In this document: piece by piece, positions 1 to 13,486 of the stretch
Position numbering within the stretch: the first letter of the stretch is position 1
How the letters are laid out: each line of letters starts with the position of its first letter
NCBI GenBank assembly: GCA_018873245.2
Contig: JAEMBT020000007.1
Span: 8,687,129-8,751,128 of the forward strand
From: Archegozetes longisetosus
Taxonomy: Eukaryota > Arthropoda > Arachnida > Sarcoptiformes > Trhypochthoniidae
Reading direction: 5' to 3'
DNA length: 64,000 bases
Made by a program: the position numbers and the translations under genes
Notes under the pieces: generated by a model
Databases searched by the model: none
Seen by the model: only the letters and a program-made list of their open reading frames with translations
Told to the model about the DNA's origin: nothing

Positions 1-653
1 AACGTATACGCTGTAAACGTATATGCTTTACAATATTTACAGTACTGAACATATTCTTCAGTTCATCAACAAACTCGATTCCATAACTTTTCAATATGAA
101 TAATGGACAAATGTTTTATAATATGCATAAAATATTGAATTAAATATGAATTGAAAATACTTTGAGAGCATTGGAAACTGACCAAAGAGAGTGCTCTGGG
201 GAGTAAAGATAGAGAGAAGACAAAAACAAATTTTGTTCAGTTTCCATAGAAACGGATGAGGGAATCATTTGAGCTGAGAGTCAGCCCGATCAGGGTATCC
301 ATGAAGAGTGACCTTTTAAAATATCTTTTTATAAAGTTTTTTTTAACAAAGGCTGCTACTGATCAAGTAGGATGTGCTACATTTCCTTCTTGTTATCGTC
401 TCCCTCATCGACATCCCCCACAAGTCGTCAATGTATGAGCCGTGAGTCTCATCCCTTCTCTATCGATGGACTTGTCTCTACTCAAAAGTCAGATTTCAGT
501 TCTCTGTGTCTGTTTTTTTGGAGCACTTCAAGCCAAATACGTTTCAAACTCAAAACTAATCGATCGATTTTTTAAGTTGCTGTCGGTCTCTCTCTCTCTC
601 TCTAAAAAGCAGTTCACACTCTGTGCAACTCTTGTATCCCTATCCCTGCCATT

Positions 654-681
654 CTATTTTTTATTTTATTTTATTTTATTT
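654..681. repeat. (TTTTA)n simple repeat
   Basis: About five tandem TTTTA units. It makes an adjacent apparent ORF low-complexity. Confidence 0.8.
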
Positions 682-1439
682 GTCTTCGATTTTGCTCGCA
701 GTATATCTTTGCAAAAGTTGTTCAACTTTTCACAACAGTATCGTTTTGACAGATAAAACAGAATATAGAGGCAGTAGAGAGTGGTAGTCATAGTGGTAAT
801 GTCCATTATAACAAGAGTGTCATTTCCGTCATCATTATCTATTTCTAAAATCATTGAAAAGGTTTTCTTTTATAGTTGCTCTGCCACACGCACGCAAATC
901 TCTAATTCAAAAATGTGATCAACTCTCACACACCAATGCATGCAGTTAAAAACTTAATAATGCGAGACAGTAACAACATAAACACCATTCCTATGTCATC
1001 TTCTACATCGTAAACATCTATTTGTTGCCGAATTTGATTTTTAATTTGTTTTCATTAATATATAGAATACTCCATAAGTTGGTTAACAGCTGAAGATAGT
1101 ATGATCTGTTGGAAAGGATCCAATGAGAAGGAGGATGAGTTCTAGTTGCTAGCAAGTACTATAAAGTTTAGAAGTGTACACACTCTGGTAAAGAGACATC
1201 GCTATCTTTTTTGCTTTAAAGTTTTTAGCATAATTTCTTAAGTTTTTAGTTATCGCTTCATTAACGAAAATAGTGAAGTAAAAAAGGAGAGAAAGCTTTG
1301 ATAAGTGAACGAGAGAAGAGTATGCGCTTTAGAGAAATTAATGCTGAGCTAAGCATTTGGCAGATTTTGATGAAATCAAATTAAACTTAGTAAGGCGTAA
1401 GAATGTGACGCATTTCAGTCATATACTCTTCACTAGTGT

Positions 1440-1511
1440 TTTCTACTATTCTCTACTATTCTCTACTATTCTCTACTATTCTCTATCCATTCTCTATCTA
1501 TTCTCTACTGT
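1440..1511. repeat. 10-bp tandem repeat
   Basis: Four exact tandem copies of a 10-bp unit (TTCTCTACTA phase), followed by two or three degenerate copies. Confidence 0.85.
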
Positions 1512-1690
1512 TGAGCCCCTCAAATACCAAAACTCTAAACCTGAGCAAATCAAACCCAATTTTAGTTTGATTTTCATCACTCTGATCATGAATTCAGATC
1601 TAGTCTGCAATTTGGGAGAACAACATATTAAGTGTTGTGATGAAAGAAAAAGCCATAGGAATAGTAATCTTAATTCCTGCATGTTATTAG

Positions 1691-1760
1691 TCAATGAAGT
1701 ATATGTACTGTCAATGAAGAATAGGTACTGGCAATGAAGTATACGTACTGGCAATGAGAC
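1691..1760. repeat. 20-bp minisatellite, 3.5 copies
   Basis: Copies start at 1691, 1711, 1731 and 1751 (the last partial). Each has the core CAATGAAG followed by GTACTG, with a few substitutions between copies. Confidence 0.85.
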
Positions 1761-3045
1761 TAATTTCCTGCAATGCCCCGAATGGGTTGCCGCGGCACCA
1801 GCGGTAACAAAATAACTCAAAGCAAAGCTAACTAAACTTATTATGGGATGTAGAGTTAGATTAAGCACATCTGTGTTTTCCAAGTATAAAACTGATAGAA
1901 AATGTTTGCTAGTCTTACCGCATGTATCTATAGTATTATGTGAGCTATTTTCTCATGCAATACTCTTTTAATGATATCTGTCCATTAAAGATCTATCAAC
2001 TGTCAGACCAAATCATTGAGAGATTATATGCAGAGTTAGTCGTGTATATAATATATTATACTCAACTAACTCGACTAACTCAACTAACTCTACTTATCAA
2101 CCATTAAGAACTGGTAGAAAAAGTCAAAAATAAATAAGCAAATAAAGGCGTGTCACCAGATATTCATTATTATGTGAGATAATTATTTTGGAAAGCCGTT
2201 TGCAAATGTCTTGTTTCTATGAATCGGCTGAAAGTTCATAACTAGCATTGAGTTGTTATGCGTATGAGAGCGTTGCCATTGGAAGATAATTATTTGCAAT
2301 AAAACAAACATAAATGTTTACATTCAATAAAAGTTTGACTGCGACACGCAAACCAAAGTCAAACCTCTAATACGAGTCTAGTACAGATCTAATTCATCGG
2401 TAATACTGTTTTTAATGAGAATAGTTATGACCAGAAAATGTCATGGAGAATGAAATGATTGTTTGGCAGAGTTCTTATTGCTGTGATCGAATCAATTTGT
2501 GTTGAGTTTTTCTTAAGTAAAAAATAATATACATATACAATGAGATACAATAATAAAAATAATCATAATAGTAATAACCGTACGACAGCTTAAATTGCAT
2601 TTTCAACAGAAACTAATTAGAGACAGAAGAATCTGGAATAATAAATGCATACAAACCTTAAGCTAAAGAATATAAGTAAGTCAGTAGACATTCTCCGAGT
2701 TTAATACAGCACAATATTAAGCATACATTTCTTAAGCATAATATTAAAGTTAATATTTTTCGTTGATGAAATTTTCTACCCCTCCCAACCCCCCACTAAT
2801 ACAAACCCATGGATTCTCAAAAGACCTATAAAAATGTCAGAAAAGTTTTAAATTTATAAAACAAAAAATTCATAAAAACTTTTAAGACTTTGCACCAGCA
2901 TTAATTGGAATTATGACTGAGGGGGAGAAAAAACTGCATAAATGCGGATGAGTAACACAGAGATATTGCGATATTATATTAAGTTTATATTGTATTATAG
3001 ATTGTATCAGAGAGTAAGTGAGAGATGTGTGTGTGAGAGCGAGAG

Positions 3046-3048
<3 letters not shown>

Positions 3049-3082
<34 letters not shown>
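3049..3082. repeat. (GA)17 microsatellite
   Basis: Uninterrupted GA dinucleotide run of about 34 nt, preceded by imperfect GAGAGC and GTGTGA units. Confidence 0.95.
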
Positions 3083-3085
<3 letters not shown>

Positions 3086-4126
3086 AGCATCACATCTTTA
3101 TTCTTTATAATCTTGGAGTTTAACTAAAAACGGGCACTTATAGCAATCATAGCACTGATTGAGAGACCAGCCGTTAGCAGTTGTTTATCATGTTTGATGC
3201 TATAAAAGTTTTTTAGCATTTTGAATAATCCCCGCGATTTATGGGCACATGCAAAGTAGTAGCCATTAAAAAACATAGACCAAAAAGTGATAATAGCTTT
3301 TGAGAGCAGCTTTAAAGCTATGGTATGTCGAAAGATGATCATCACTAGTATTATCATCCATATAGCCATATAGGAAATATCTGTTATTTATCTTTGTTCT
3401 GTAGTGTAAGACATGTAAGCCGTGGGTTTTGAAAATTTGAGTTTCATATACATATTTTTGGTGGCATGTTTAGAACTGCACTCATATAGATAGAGGAAGA
3501 AGAAGAAGATGACACTCACAACTATACTTTATCTGAATGGTAATTCAGAATAGTAATGCTAAAAAATCTCCGCCTCAGAGTATCTCAAGCGCCTCAGATC
3601 TCATTTGCTTAAAAGAATAGCTTTAGCCTAATGTGGTGAAAGCCTCCTTAAATCTGAAACTCGTTACACACTGTTTGCTTTTTTAGCTATAGTTTTCATG
3701 CGTTCAACTTTGGCTGCTTTTTGTTATAGAGTATGAACAGTCATATAATCATAATAATGATAGAGATTAGACTCGAGCCAAATGGCAAAGCATTTGCAGT
3801 GCATATCAAATAATGTATGCCAAAATATGCTAAATATGTCTCATCTCTTATATGTGTGCCATTTTTTAATATTTCAAATAAATAAACTTCTGAATAAAGT
3901 TATTCGTTATGCTAAACCATCACTTTAAATAACTTAAATAAATAAATAGTTTGCCTAATATTTCATTTGGTCTCACTTTTACTAAAACTTTTATCAGTCG
4001 TTTAATTACATTGAGTGACATCTATTGGTAAATGCTTTGCGACCATTAGTTAGGCATTAGTTGAGTTGATGTTGATTTCAGTCTAACTCACACGAAGTCT
4101 ATTTGAGTCTAATTGAAATCTAAATA

Positions 4127-4702
4127 ATGAACGATTATCAACAAATTATTAATAAACAAACTATTACTTTCTTCAACCAAATCCAAAATATTGTCACTAA
4201 TGAACTCAATGAAAAGACTGCTCTCTATTATAGACACCAAATTGTTGAACGATTAATCAATTCTAATAATGACAATCTTTTCGTTGACAAGTTTTTCGAG
4301 TCTCATTCAAATCTATGTCCTAAATGTTTGTCTCACGTGAAGAAGTGGAGAATTAAACCAAAAGCAAAGTTTAATGAGAAGAGAAGAAAATCAAAAAGTT
4401 TTAATAAATTGATTGGAAGTTGCGTTTTTTGTTCAAATATCATCAGAATTAATGGTATCCAAAGAGAAAGGCAACCGAAAACTAATTCAAATAAAAAGCC
4501 TTTAAATAGAGTTGGTGCTAAAAATAAGACAAACTTGTCGTCAACTGCCAAAAATTCATTGATAACTAAGGGTTCGGTCCAAACTCCATCTCACAAACAA
4601 AGAAATATTTTACAAAATCTGTTGAGTAGTAGTAAAAAGAAAAGACGTGACCAAAAGACCGGTTTATTTGATTTCTTGCAAACTTGTACTCAAAATCAAT
4701 AA
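4127..4702 (+). CDS. C18orf21: C18orf21/RMP24-like (UPF0711) zinc protein
   Basis: Single-exon ORF of 191 aa. What is seen: two CxxC pairs, C64/C67 (CPKC) and C99/C102 (CVFC), separated by a basic segment with WRIKPK, then a disordered Lys/Ser/Asn-rich region. The C-terminus ends in a conserved-looking block, QNLLSSSKKK then FDFLQ. The order (helical N-terminus, CPxC, an RxKPK element, a second CxxC about 30 residues on, and a short C-terminal leucine-rich block) matches the metazoan C18orf21/UPF0711 family. That family resembles the Rpp21/Snm1 zinc fold and has been reported as an RNase MRP-specific subunit (RMP24). Human C18orf21 is about 220 aa. An AATAAA-like signal follows the stop at once. 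The gene converges on the coiled-coil gene downstream. Assignment is from motif layout; the RNase MRP role is from the family. Confidence 0.75.
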   Translation: MNDYQQIINKQTITFFNQIQNIVTNELNEKTALYYRHQIVERLINSNNDNLFVDKFFESHSNLCPKCLSHVKKWRIKPKAKFNEKRRKSKSFNKLIGSCVFCSNIIRINGIQRERQPKTNSNKKPLNRVGAKNKTNLSSTAKNSLITKGSVQTPSHKQRNILQNLLSSSKKKRRDQKTGLFDFLQTCTQNQ

Positions 4703-5220
4703 CATGAATAAAAATATATTATTTTAAAACTTATTTCTTTTGATTGTTTACTTAATAGTTATTTATATTAATTTATGAATTAAAACAAATGCTTGAAATG
4801 CCTTAAAAATATGAGATAACTAAAACCAATGAAATAATTGAACCAAAAATATATACAGTGAAAGCTGTCTAGCTTTGACATAGACTTAAGTGGTTTTTAA
4901 AAAGTATAAAAATGCCGTATAAAACAAGGCTTAGCTGTACCAATCTTTAAAAACCATTTAACTACATGTGAAAGTTAGGTTTCACTATTGTTGTCTTTAC
5001 AATATATTAATATGAATTTAGGTAAATATATTAAATACCTGTATGTAACTGTCAAATAAGTTAAATTGAAACCTGATTTTCAATAGAGATTTAACAAATG
5101 AATTAAAAAATAAAATAAGAATTAATAGTAACTTATAGTTTACCAAAAACAATAACATTACTCAGTATGATATCTCTTATGTAAATATAAAATATGGTTT
5201 TCAATAAATCACATAATAGT

Positions 5221-6397
5221 TCATAAATGTTGAGGACTAGAATTATATGATATGCCATTGAGTTGTGTCGAGTCGGATTTGCACTTGGCGACAATCGCTT
5301 CTCTTAAGTGTTGAATTGTGATCGACTGCTGCTCGACTGTCTTCATGTTCTCCAACAGCCGACTTGTCAATGACTTCAGTTCTTCTTTAAACTTAATTCT
5401 CTGCTCACTTTCTTCGTCCAACTGAGTCATTAACGATCTCTTATGTTCGTTAAGTACAGACACTCTTTCAACAGCTTCTTGTAGCTTCAGTTGTGAGTCA
5501 TCATACTTTTGATTTAATTGAGTGAAAGCTGTTCTGAGGTCTAAATTTTCTTTTCGAGTAGCGTTCAATTTGGTCTCCAGATTCTTGACAACTTCGTCTT
5601 TCAATTGAAGCTCATTAGAAATAGTTTGTAAGTGTTCCTGTAGTTTACAAACCAATAGCTCTTTCTCTTCGACTAAAAACTTAGTTTGATTTGAGACAGA
5701 ACTGCATCGCGACAAAGACTGGTCTTTAATCTCCACCTGAACGCCTTCGTCAACAAAACAGCCGCCGTTGGAACTAATGATGGCCTCAATCGGACCGAAT
5801 ATGTCCTCAGGATCAACATCACAGAAAGTAAGACAGGTATCACTTTTATCATTAGAGACATTCTGATCACCAATTCTTCGTTTCATCATTTCTATCAAAT
5901 TGCTTAAGTCATGCTTCAAATTATCGTTTTGTTCTCTTAAATAATTGTTTTCTATATTGACGGCAACAATATGCGAGTTGAGTTCTTCGATAATATCTGA
6001 AGCCTCTATTGAGCTGACCCTATCGTTTACAATCTTTTTGATGTCCATTTCGTACTTATTGAGCGCCAGGACTACTTCTTCAGTTTTAGTGGCACTCAAC
6101 GACAATCTTTTATCCATCTCGAAGCATCGGTTCTTAGCCTCTTTCTGTAACTCTACCACAGTTTGGATCAACAATTCGTTTTGCTCTAAAAGCTCCTCCA
6201 TCGTTGTCTCCATGAAAGCCAGTTTAGTCTAAAATGAAATCAATTCCAAAATCAGTTAATATAGAAGGGAATGAAGAGAACAACGTTTGAAGTATTGATC
6301 GATTGGTGCTAACCTCAATTGAATTGGTTTGTGATATTCTCGTAAGACAGGCGTCTTTATAATCAGTAAAAATGGTCAGAATATCTAGATTTTCCAT
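5221..6397 (-). CDS. Unrecognised coiled-coil protein, two exons
   Basis: Exon 1 is 6314-6397 (28 codons, starting MENLDILTIF) and exon 2 is 5221-6228. The intron, 6229-6313, has a GTTAGC donor and a TTTTAG acceptor in phase 0, which extends the 330-aa ORF to 363 aa. The protein is nearly all predicted coiled coil: heptad-like Leu/Glu/Lys/Gln stretches at about residues 30-150 and 215-340, separated by an acidic segment (DVDPEDIFGPIEAI) and a Ser-rich stretch. No signal peptide, membrane segment or catalytic motif is seen. I do not recognise the family; a centrosomal, ciliary or trafficking scaffold would be typical of such architecture, but that is not shown here. It converges tail to tail with the C18orf21-like gene. 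Confidence 0.75.
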
Positions 6398-9300
6398 TGT
6401 ATGATAGTTTTATAAATAATTTAGTCAACGATTAATAATAATAAATAATAATATTTTTGCGCAAAACGTGTCATTCAAGCGACTCATTCATTATAAAAAC
6501 AATTATTGTTTTAAATGCAATCATTGTATGACGTCTATTAAAACCTAAATATAATTCAACGATTGTTTTCATCTTATGCTAACTCTTGTACCGGTAGAGG
6601 GCATACTATTTGCCTAACTTCAACAAACTGACTGATGTTAAGACTCATCCGAAGACTAATCTAGCTTAGAGTTGCACTAATTAAATGAAAGTTGTACTTT
6701 TTAATTATGATAAATTTGAAAAATGTCAGAGAATTGATTGATTTTGAGTTTGAGGCTAATTGTTTATGTGTAATTTAATATAATTGAGTATAAGTTGAGG
6801 TTTTGACCATTTTTTGACATTCGTTTTAATGAACAGAGTAAACTTTTCGAATTTTTAACTGTCAGAACTGATAGCACAAGATATTTGTTCTAAAATTGAT
6901 ATATTTGTGATATCAGAAATAAAATTGGAGCTTCAAGTAAATAATTTTGTCACAATTCTTAAAAGAGTTGGGTTCATTTCTTGAGTCTATCCAATCCTTC
7001 AGACAATCTCAAATCAAAAGTTAAGAATATAGTTTGGTGTGAGTTATAAGAAATGTACCACTACTGTAAGTTTCAATTTAGGAAAGCATTAAGCAGTCCA
7101 GCTCAGATTATTCAGACTAAACTTTCCTATTTTGGTCTCGAACAAGGTAATTAAATTTCAATCGAGAGATATCATTCGACGAAACGTTACTTTCAACTTA
7201 CAGCCCCTGAAACAAAGAAGAATCAGTGGTTACACAGCATTTGATTAGTCTAACGAAGCTACAAATCGATTAGGTTCATTATCACAATAATTAGTATTGT
7301 TTGAAAACAATTTTCCTCAATTAAAAGATATTGATGGTAACTGTTGAAGTGAGGCGAGGCCAGAACGCGTGATCTAAGACTAGGTATTGATTAAAAAACA
7401 TTCGATCATCTGTTAGTTTCCTGCATGCATTTTCTAAACTATGTCAAGATCTTATTATTCAATCCTTTACTTTTCTATTCAATCAAACCCTATTATCAAA
7501 TGCATTCCATTGGTTCTTCCTAATTAACAACCATTCAAAACTTCATTACAAATAAGCTTTAAAGTTAATTTTTCGATTTCAATATCAATTTCATTTGACT
7601 CTCATTCAAATAACAGCTTTGAAGCAAACTCAAATTTTCACTAACTTAGTCTGAAAAAAGTGAACTAAACTGAACTTCTAGTGTTTGAAAAATTTCGTGA
7701 CGAATAATCCTTCAAAACCTAGCATTTGGAGTTGGAGCTTGAGTTTTGAAGAATAAAATTTTTCTCTTCAGTGAAGTGATGCTATTGAGAGAGCAGTGTT
7801 TTTGCGTTTGATGATTTCTTAAAAGTTGTAATTTTCTTATCTCTTGGATCATATTATGAAAAGAGAAACCGAAATAAACCTTTAGTGTTCAATATCTTTA
7901 TGTAAGTGCAATAGAGTAAAGTATAAGAGCCTTGGAGGCACTTTTTGAATTATAATATTTTCTCATAATGCCTAATCTCAACCATTATATCGTATCACTG
8001 CTTAACAATCATATAAAATATAATTTATTTGAAATAAAAGCGATAAAAAATTCTTTTGTATAATCCTTGCCATACAATGAGAGCTGAAGAGTTGTCAGAA
8101 AATAAAAGCATTTGGGAGTTTAGTTTAAAACTAAACATGGAATCGAAAGCAGTCTAAAATGAGCATATGATCGGTGATAAACCTTGAAGAAAGCGAAGTA
8201 TAAGTTAGATATAGAAATGGAAAAACTAGAGGATAAAATGAGATTAAAACATAGTAAGCAAAGTAAAAAGGGGTGGTATGTAGTCAGGCAAATGAGCTAA
8301 GGTAAGAAATAGCACAAGTGCCAAAAACAGAGTTTATTCAATATAGAACGTGCTCTACGTATATATGGCTTTGAGGTATTACTGGGGATGGTGAACAGTA
8401 GAGACCATACTTTTCTCTGGAGGCAACTAAGACTGATCAGCAGAGAATCTTTTCAAGAATCATCCCTTATGTAAAGATTATATGTAAGATAAGTAAACAC
8501 GAGTATAACGACAATAAGTGCATTAATATTTTAAAATATCATAGAAGTAAAGGAGATTTAAGGTATGGAGAAGTATACGTTGGGAGTGATTTGAATAGAA
8601 TCGGTTCAATCAAAATGGAGAAATGAGGATTTAGGTAATAAGACAATTGATTAAAAGTGTTGGGCCTTTAACTTTTTGCTTGTTAGTTGTAGAGACAGTC
8701 GCATCTGGCATTACTGAGGAAATAGCTTGAGGCGAGTTGAAGGATTGCACACTGAAAGCTGCCTAAAATCCAAATACAAGTAAATGTCTCCTTGACAACA
8801 AATTAGCCTCAGGCCACATAATTACTATTGGATGTGATCGTTCAATACAGCTTTTAGCAGTAACTGAACACTGGAGCGCAAGATGAGAATAACTAACAGT
8901 AAGAGCTAAGAGCGGCAAATAAATCTCAAATACTTCTCTGTTCTCTATCCAACTTTGAACAATTATACTTTTTCAACGTTCTTAACTATTATTAACTATC
9001 GTTTTTAGATCATTTATTCATCAATGTTTGTGATTCTGTAATATAGTCAACCATTTCGTCATACATTCTGTCAAACATTCTGTGTTAATGATTGCTAATT
9101 CTGTGTAAGTATTATTTATTTATATATACTTTTCCACTATTTTGACTGCAAAACTTTCCTAAACTTAATTCAATTAGTTTCTATGCTAAGCGTTTGTTTC
9201 AGTGGTTTTAATTTATTTTATTTGTGAATAAGTTCTACTATAGATTCAATAATTATCTAGTTTAGAATCTTTTCAAACTAATCATAAAAAGTTTTTTATT

Positions 9301-11094
9301 TAATCAAACCAAAGTAATCAAATCATAAGAACTTTGATACTTATGTGCCCCATATGGTGACTAATTTTCAGTTCTCTAAATATATTTCATTGGAAATATA
9401 TAATTAGGAATTTGCACCGTTTATGTTAGCGATATGCTTACGTGTTTTCATGATTATATATTTTATAACATATTCAATTAAAAAGTTTATTTTTATTTTC
9501 CTCAAACAACAATTTGAGTAACTTATAATTATTTGTAAATGCAACTAAATTTAGACTTAATCAAAATGGTAGTAATCACTTCTTATTTTGTATGATTTTT
9601 GGTTTTCATTCTCTCTATTATTACTATTATTTATATTGAGAAAACTCTGTTACAAATATTCGTCATTTATACCCTTTTAATTTCTACTGTTTTATAACTG
9701 AAAATCAAGTTTAAGTAATTTAAGTGCTAACTTAGCTGACAAGGTCTTAATCCTGAGGACATTTGATAAGAACTTAGTTTTCAGATTTAACTTTAAAAAT
9801 AAGGCAAATTATTTTACATTTCAAACGTTTCCACTAAATCTTCTAGTTTTGCATTAGTTAAGCACTTAATTAGTTATAGGATTTTTTGTCGTTCATCTTA
9901 TCAAACAAACTATGACTTACATTAAGAAGTGTATTACGTTGTGTTTCCTAACATCAATTTATTTATTTAACAAATATTTAGTCAGAGAAACAATTTCCAA
10001 AGATAATAATTTGGAGGTATTGACTGAGTTCAAATAAAAGCCTATTAAGCGCATTGAGAGCTACACAAAACCTCGAACATTATATCAATTTTGTTTCTCA
10101 ATAGATGTGCGTCTAAAGGGTGTCAATTTTTAAAATACTATTTCACTGTAGATTAAACAACACAACTTTTAATTATTATAAATTATTTTCAATGAAATCT
10201 GCCACTTCAATGAGTGATTGCAAGAGAATAAATTAATCTTAGGATAATAATTATTAATCATTGAATTAATTACATAAAGTACCTAAAAGTTAGAACTTAT
10301 CGCTAGAATCAAAGTGTGGTATGAGTGGAATTGATTTTATTTTTGTGATTATCCTCTGGATATACTTAATAAGTTGATACGAGAAGTTTGATCCTTTAAT
10401 GAAAAGCCATGGTAATAGTATTGCAAAATAAGTAGTTCATCCTTGACCAGTATATTATCCGTCTATTGACAAGCAGTATATCCAACTCCTACCAATTAGA
10501 CTCATGTCAAACTTTATTTTCTCATTTAATCCAAAAATCAAATTTTAATTTTCAACTCAATCACCACTCGTTTGAGTTGATTGAAATGAAACTGTTGGAA
10601 GGAGTTCACTATAGATGAATGGTTAGAATAGAGTTTGAAGAATAAGATAGAAGTAGTTATTAAAGCAAAAGCGATAGTATGGGATCCAATGCATAATAAA
10701 TGTCTAGTGAATGGATGGTATTTATTTGAAAAGAAAAACAAAATTGATGCCGAGTCATTATCAAACATATATTCCACCCTTCTTTAGATAGCCTTCAGGC
10801 CAATTATCTCCTTGCCAGTAGCAAAAATATTTCTAACGAAGGTTATGCACACTTTCATACCGGAACATTGCTTCGGGGCTTTCATTCTCTCCAACTCCGA
10901 GGCCATCACCGCGTGTATCGTGAATGTCCTCAAGTAAATAAGATTTCTAGCAATAAATGACTTCTCGGTTATCAATTGAGTGAAATACTTGACAAAAGCG
11001 CTGAGTTATCTTAAATAGATTTAGAGTTAATTAATTTTGCAATGTGATTAATTTTGTTGTTTTGACGATAAGGTCTTGGAGTGGACCAAAGATT
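6398..11094. other. Long intergenic region
   Basis: About 4.7 kb of AT-rich DNA. No conserved protein-like ORF, RNA gene or clear exon chain is seen. One stretch at 10784-10975 is noticeably less AT-rich and is open for about 60 codons on the minus strand (MASELERMKAPKQC and following), but it matches no family I recognise. It may be a relic, an alternative upstream segment of the KCTD gene or chance. Confidence 0.5.
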
Positions 11095-13486
11095 ATGAGT
11101 GCGCTATCAGCTGCTGCCTCATCTGTTGGTAGTGTGGATCATGGAAGTCTTAGCGGCAATTCATCGCCAGCGCGTACTTCCCCAACAGGAAATTATAACC
11201 ACAAGATATCTGGCATACCGTGCGTTGCAGCCGCGTCCAGATATACAGCACCCGTTCATATAGATGTTGGTGGATCTATATATACTTCTTCCTTAGAAAC
11301 TCTCACAAAGTAAGATCAAATATCTATTTATTTGAATTATTTAACGCAATAAGCTTTCACTTGATTAGAAACTGTTGACTAAATTTATGTTTTTTGAGAT
11401 GATTTTTTGCCCAAAAGCGTAAATGAGAAGTTAGTTTTACTTCGAACCACTACTAATTGGGTTATTATGCAGTTAACTTGACTCGTAAGACAAGAATATC
11501 ACTCTTAACCTCAATATGATTACTACTTTTAAGAGTTAATTGAGAATATGAATGACCAAAAAACCTGAAAATTTATAAGATTTCGTGAACAGTCTTTATA
11601 ATCCATTTCGCAAAATTTCAACTTATTGCTAATTCAGGGCAGAAAACAAAGAAACATTTTATGGTAGGAAACAATGAATTATCAATTTGTTGGGTTTGTC
11701 CCACTAGTTTAGGCAATCACTGAGATCTAGGAAAATATTTAATTAATTTAAATAAATTACGAGTTGCAAATCAGTAACTTAAGGAAACCGTAAGGATTCA
11801 TAAGTAGAGGCACTTATAATTAATAATATCTATCTTTCAATTAGACATCCGGAAAGTCGATTGGCCCGAATGTTCAATGGATCGATTCCAATAGTACTCG
11901 ATAGCTTAAAACAACATTACTTTATCGATAGAGATGGCAAAATGTTTCGGCACATACTCAACTTTTTGCGTACTAATTCATTAGTGATTCCCGACAATTT
12001 CAGTGAGTTCGACCTTTTGTACGAAGAGGCCAAGTTTTACGACATTCCCGCATTGTTGAGGTATTGTTTAACTTATTGTTTAAATTACTGTAACATAAGT
12101 GTGAGCTCTCAGTCAACCGACAGTTGAATGAATTGAAAACCATAAATATTTATAAATCTGCCAATAAAGTTTGAAATATGCAATGAAAACACAATGAAAG
12201 ACTCGATGTGCTATTAATAGAGTTGTCACGTCTGTACTTTCTGTTTTTCACCAATATTTTGACTGCTCTGTCAGAAATCAAATGTAAAAGTCTCTTAAAA
12301 GTTGACGTGAATCTGAGCACTCGTTTAATAACTTCTTTTAACATTAGAATTTTGTTAATAGCTTAAAAAGAGTCATCAATTTGCAAGTCATCCGTTAATC
12401 AGAATTCTAGGGATTATTTTATTATTTACTTAGGAAAAGGTTGAAATTTATTTAAAGAAATTTTATATTCAAATTGCATAAAAATGTTCATATAGTTATC
12501 TTAACGACTATCGCTGAGAATAATCCAACGAATTAAACTTGAAGCTTTTGAGAAGTTGATAAAATAATCAAAGTTAAATTAATGATAATCACAAATGGCA
12601 TCTTTTAGCTATATTTGCAAAACCAACGATAGCTATTCAAGTATTCTTTAGTTTGTTGGCTGCAAAGTTTGGCGAATTATCGCAAAAATACGTGTCTTTC
12701 TTCTTGTTGTTTGGCTTTTATCAACTGAAAAGGAAAATTGCTCCCAGTTTAAATGATTGCAATGCTTTTAAGATTGTGATTAATATTTAAAATATAGAAC
12801 AGATACTGATAGAAAGCTTACACTTCTATTCACTTCTCAAAGAAGTGGAAAAAGTAGAAAAAAGCGGAAAAGTAGGAAAAAAGGGCAGAAAAGGCTGAAA
12901 AATATGTAAACTATACTTTAGAGACGTTAATGAAAAAGTAATTATCTAAAAACATTATAGGGTATTGGAGCAAATGAAAAAAGAGAGAAATAATGGGTCT
13001 AATTGTTGCAGTAGAAGTACATCTCCAAACAGTAATGCTTACCCTCATAACTACAGCACCAAAAATAAGATCATCAATAAATATAGCTATAATGGTCGCA
13101 ATTTGAACAATTGTTCATCTGATTCTCGAGTCGCTTCGCCAACTTCTGGCAATCATGAAAATGAGACTGGATTTCAGTGTTTGGCGCTTAATATTAGTCC
13201 AGAATTAGGCGAAAGAGTGTGCATAAGTGGAGAACGAAACTTAATAGAAGAAGTATTTCCTGAAATAAGTCAAACGTTGATGGACTCGCGAAGTGGAGTG
13301 GCATGGAACCAAGACGCCAAACATGTAATCCGTTTCCCGCTGAACGGTTACTGTAAGCTTAATTCGCTTCAAACTATCACCAGATTGTTGAATAACGGTT
13401 TTAGAATTATGGCCTCAAATGGAGGCGGTGTAGAAGGACAACAATTTTCCGAATACCTAATGGTACGGAAATATATACCTCTTTAA
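11095..13486 (+). CDS. KCTD15: KCTD1/KCTD15-type BTB protein
   Basis: Three exons: 11095-11309, 11845-12060 and 12961-13486, with donors GTAAGA and GTATTG and acceptors TTAG and ATAG. The join gives 318 aa. The BTB/POZ domain spans residues about 54-144 (APVHIDVGG, then [39 protein letters not shown]). The C-terminal KCTD1/15 domain follows: [30 protein letters not shown] and [13 protein letters not shown]. Vertebrate KCTD1/15 are nuclear BTB proteins that bind and restrain AP-2 transcription factors and form pentamers without CUL3 recruitment. The linker between BTB and C-terminal domain carries an Asn/Ser-rich insertion of about 50 residues (13000-13150) that vertebrate orthologues lack. 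The start is the first ATG after an in-frame non-ATG extension; an upstream 5' exon is possible. The AATAAA at 13485-13490 overlaps the stop codon. Confidence 0.93.

Larger units (their letters stand above)
1..4126. other. Intergenic, no gene recognised
   Basis: AT-rich DNA with no ORF that reads like a conserved protein and no convincing exon series on either strand. Open stretches near 372-756 and 1357-1883 are low-complexity or overlap tandem repeats. It holds several simple repeats, listed separately. Confidence 0.6.

Noticed and set aside
372..756. Plus-strand ORFs with Ser/Leu/Phe-rich products
   Set aside because: Driven by TC and TTTTA simple repeats; no conserved motif or splice context.
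1357..1883. Overlapping ORFs of about 126-129 codons on both strands
   Set aside because: They span the 10-bp and 20-bp tandem repeats, whose unit lengths keep frames open by repetition; no protein-like features.
10784..10975. Minus-strand ORF considered as a histone-fold or ribosomal-protein relic
   Set aside because: Spacing and residues do not fit any histone or ribosomal protein I could compare with.
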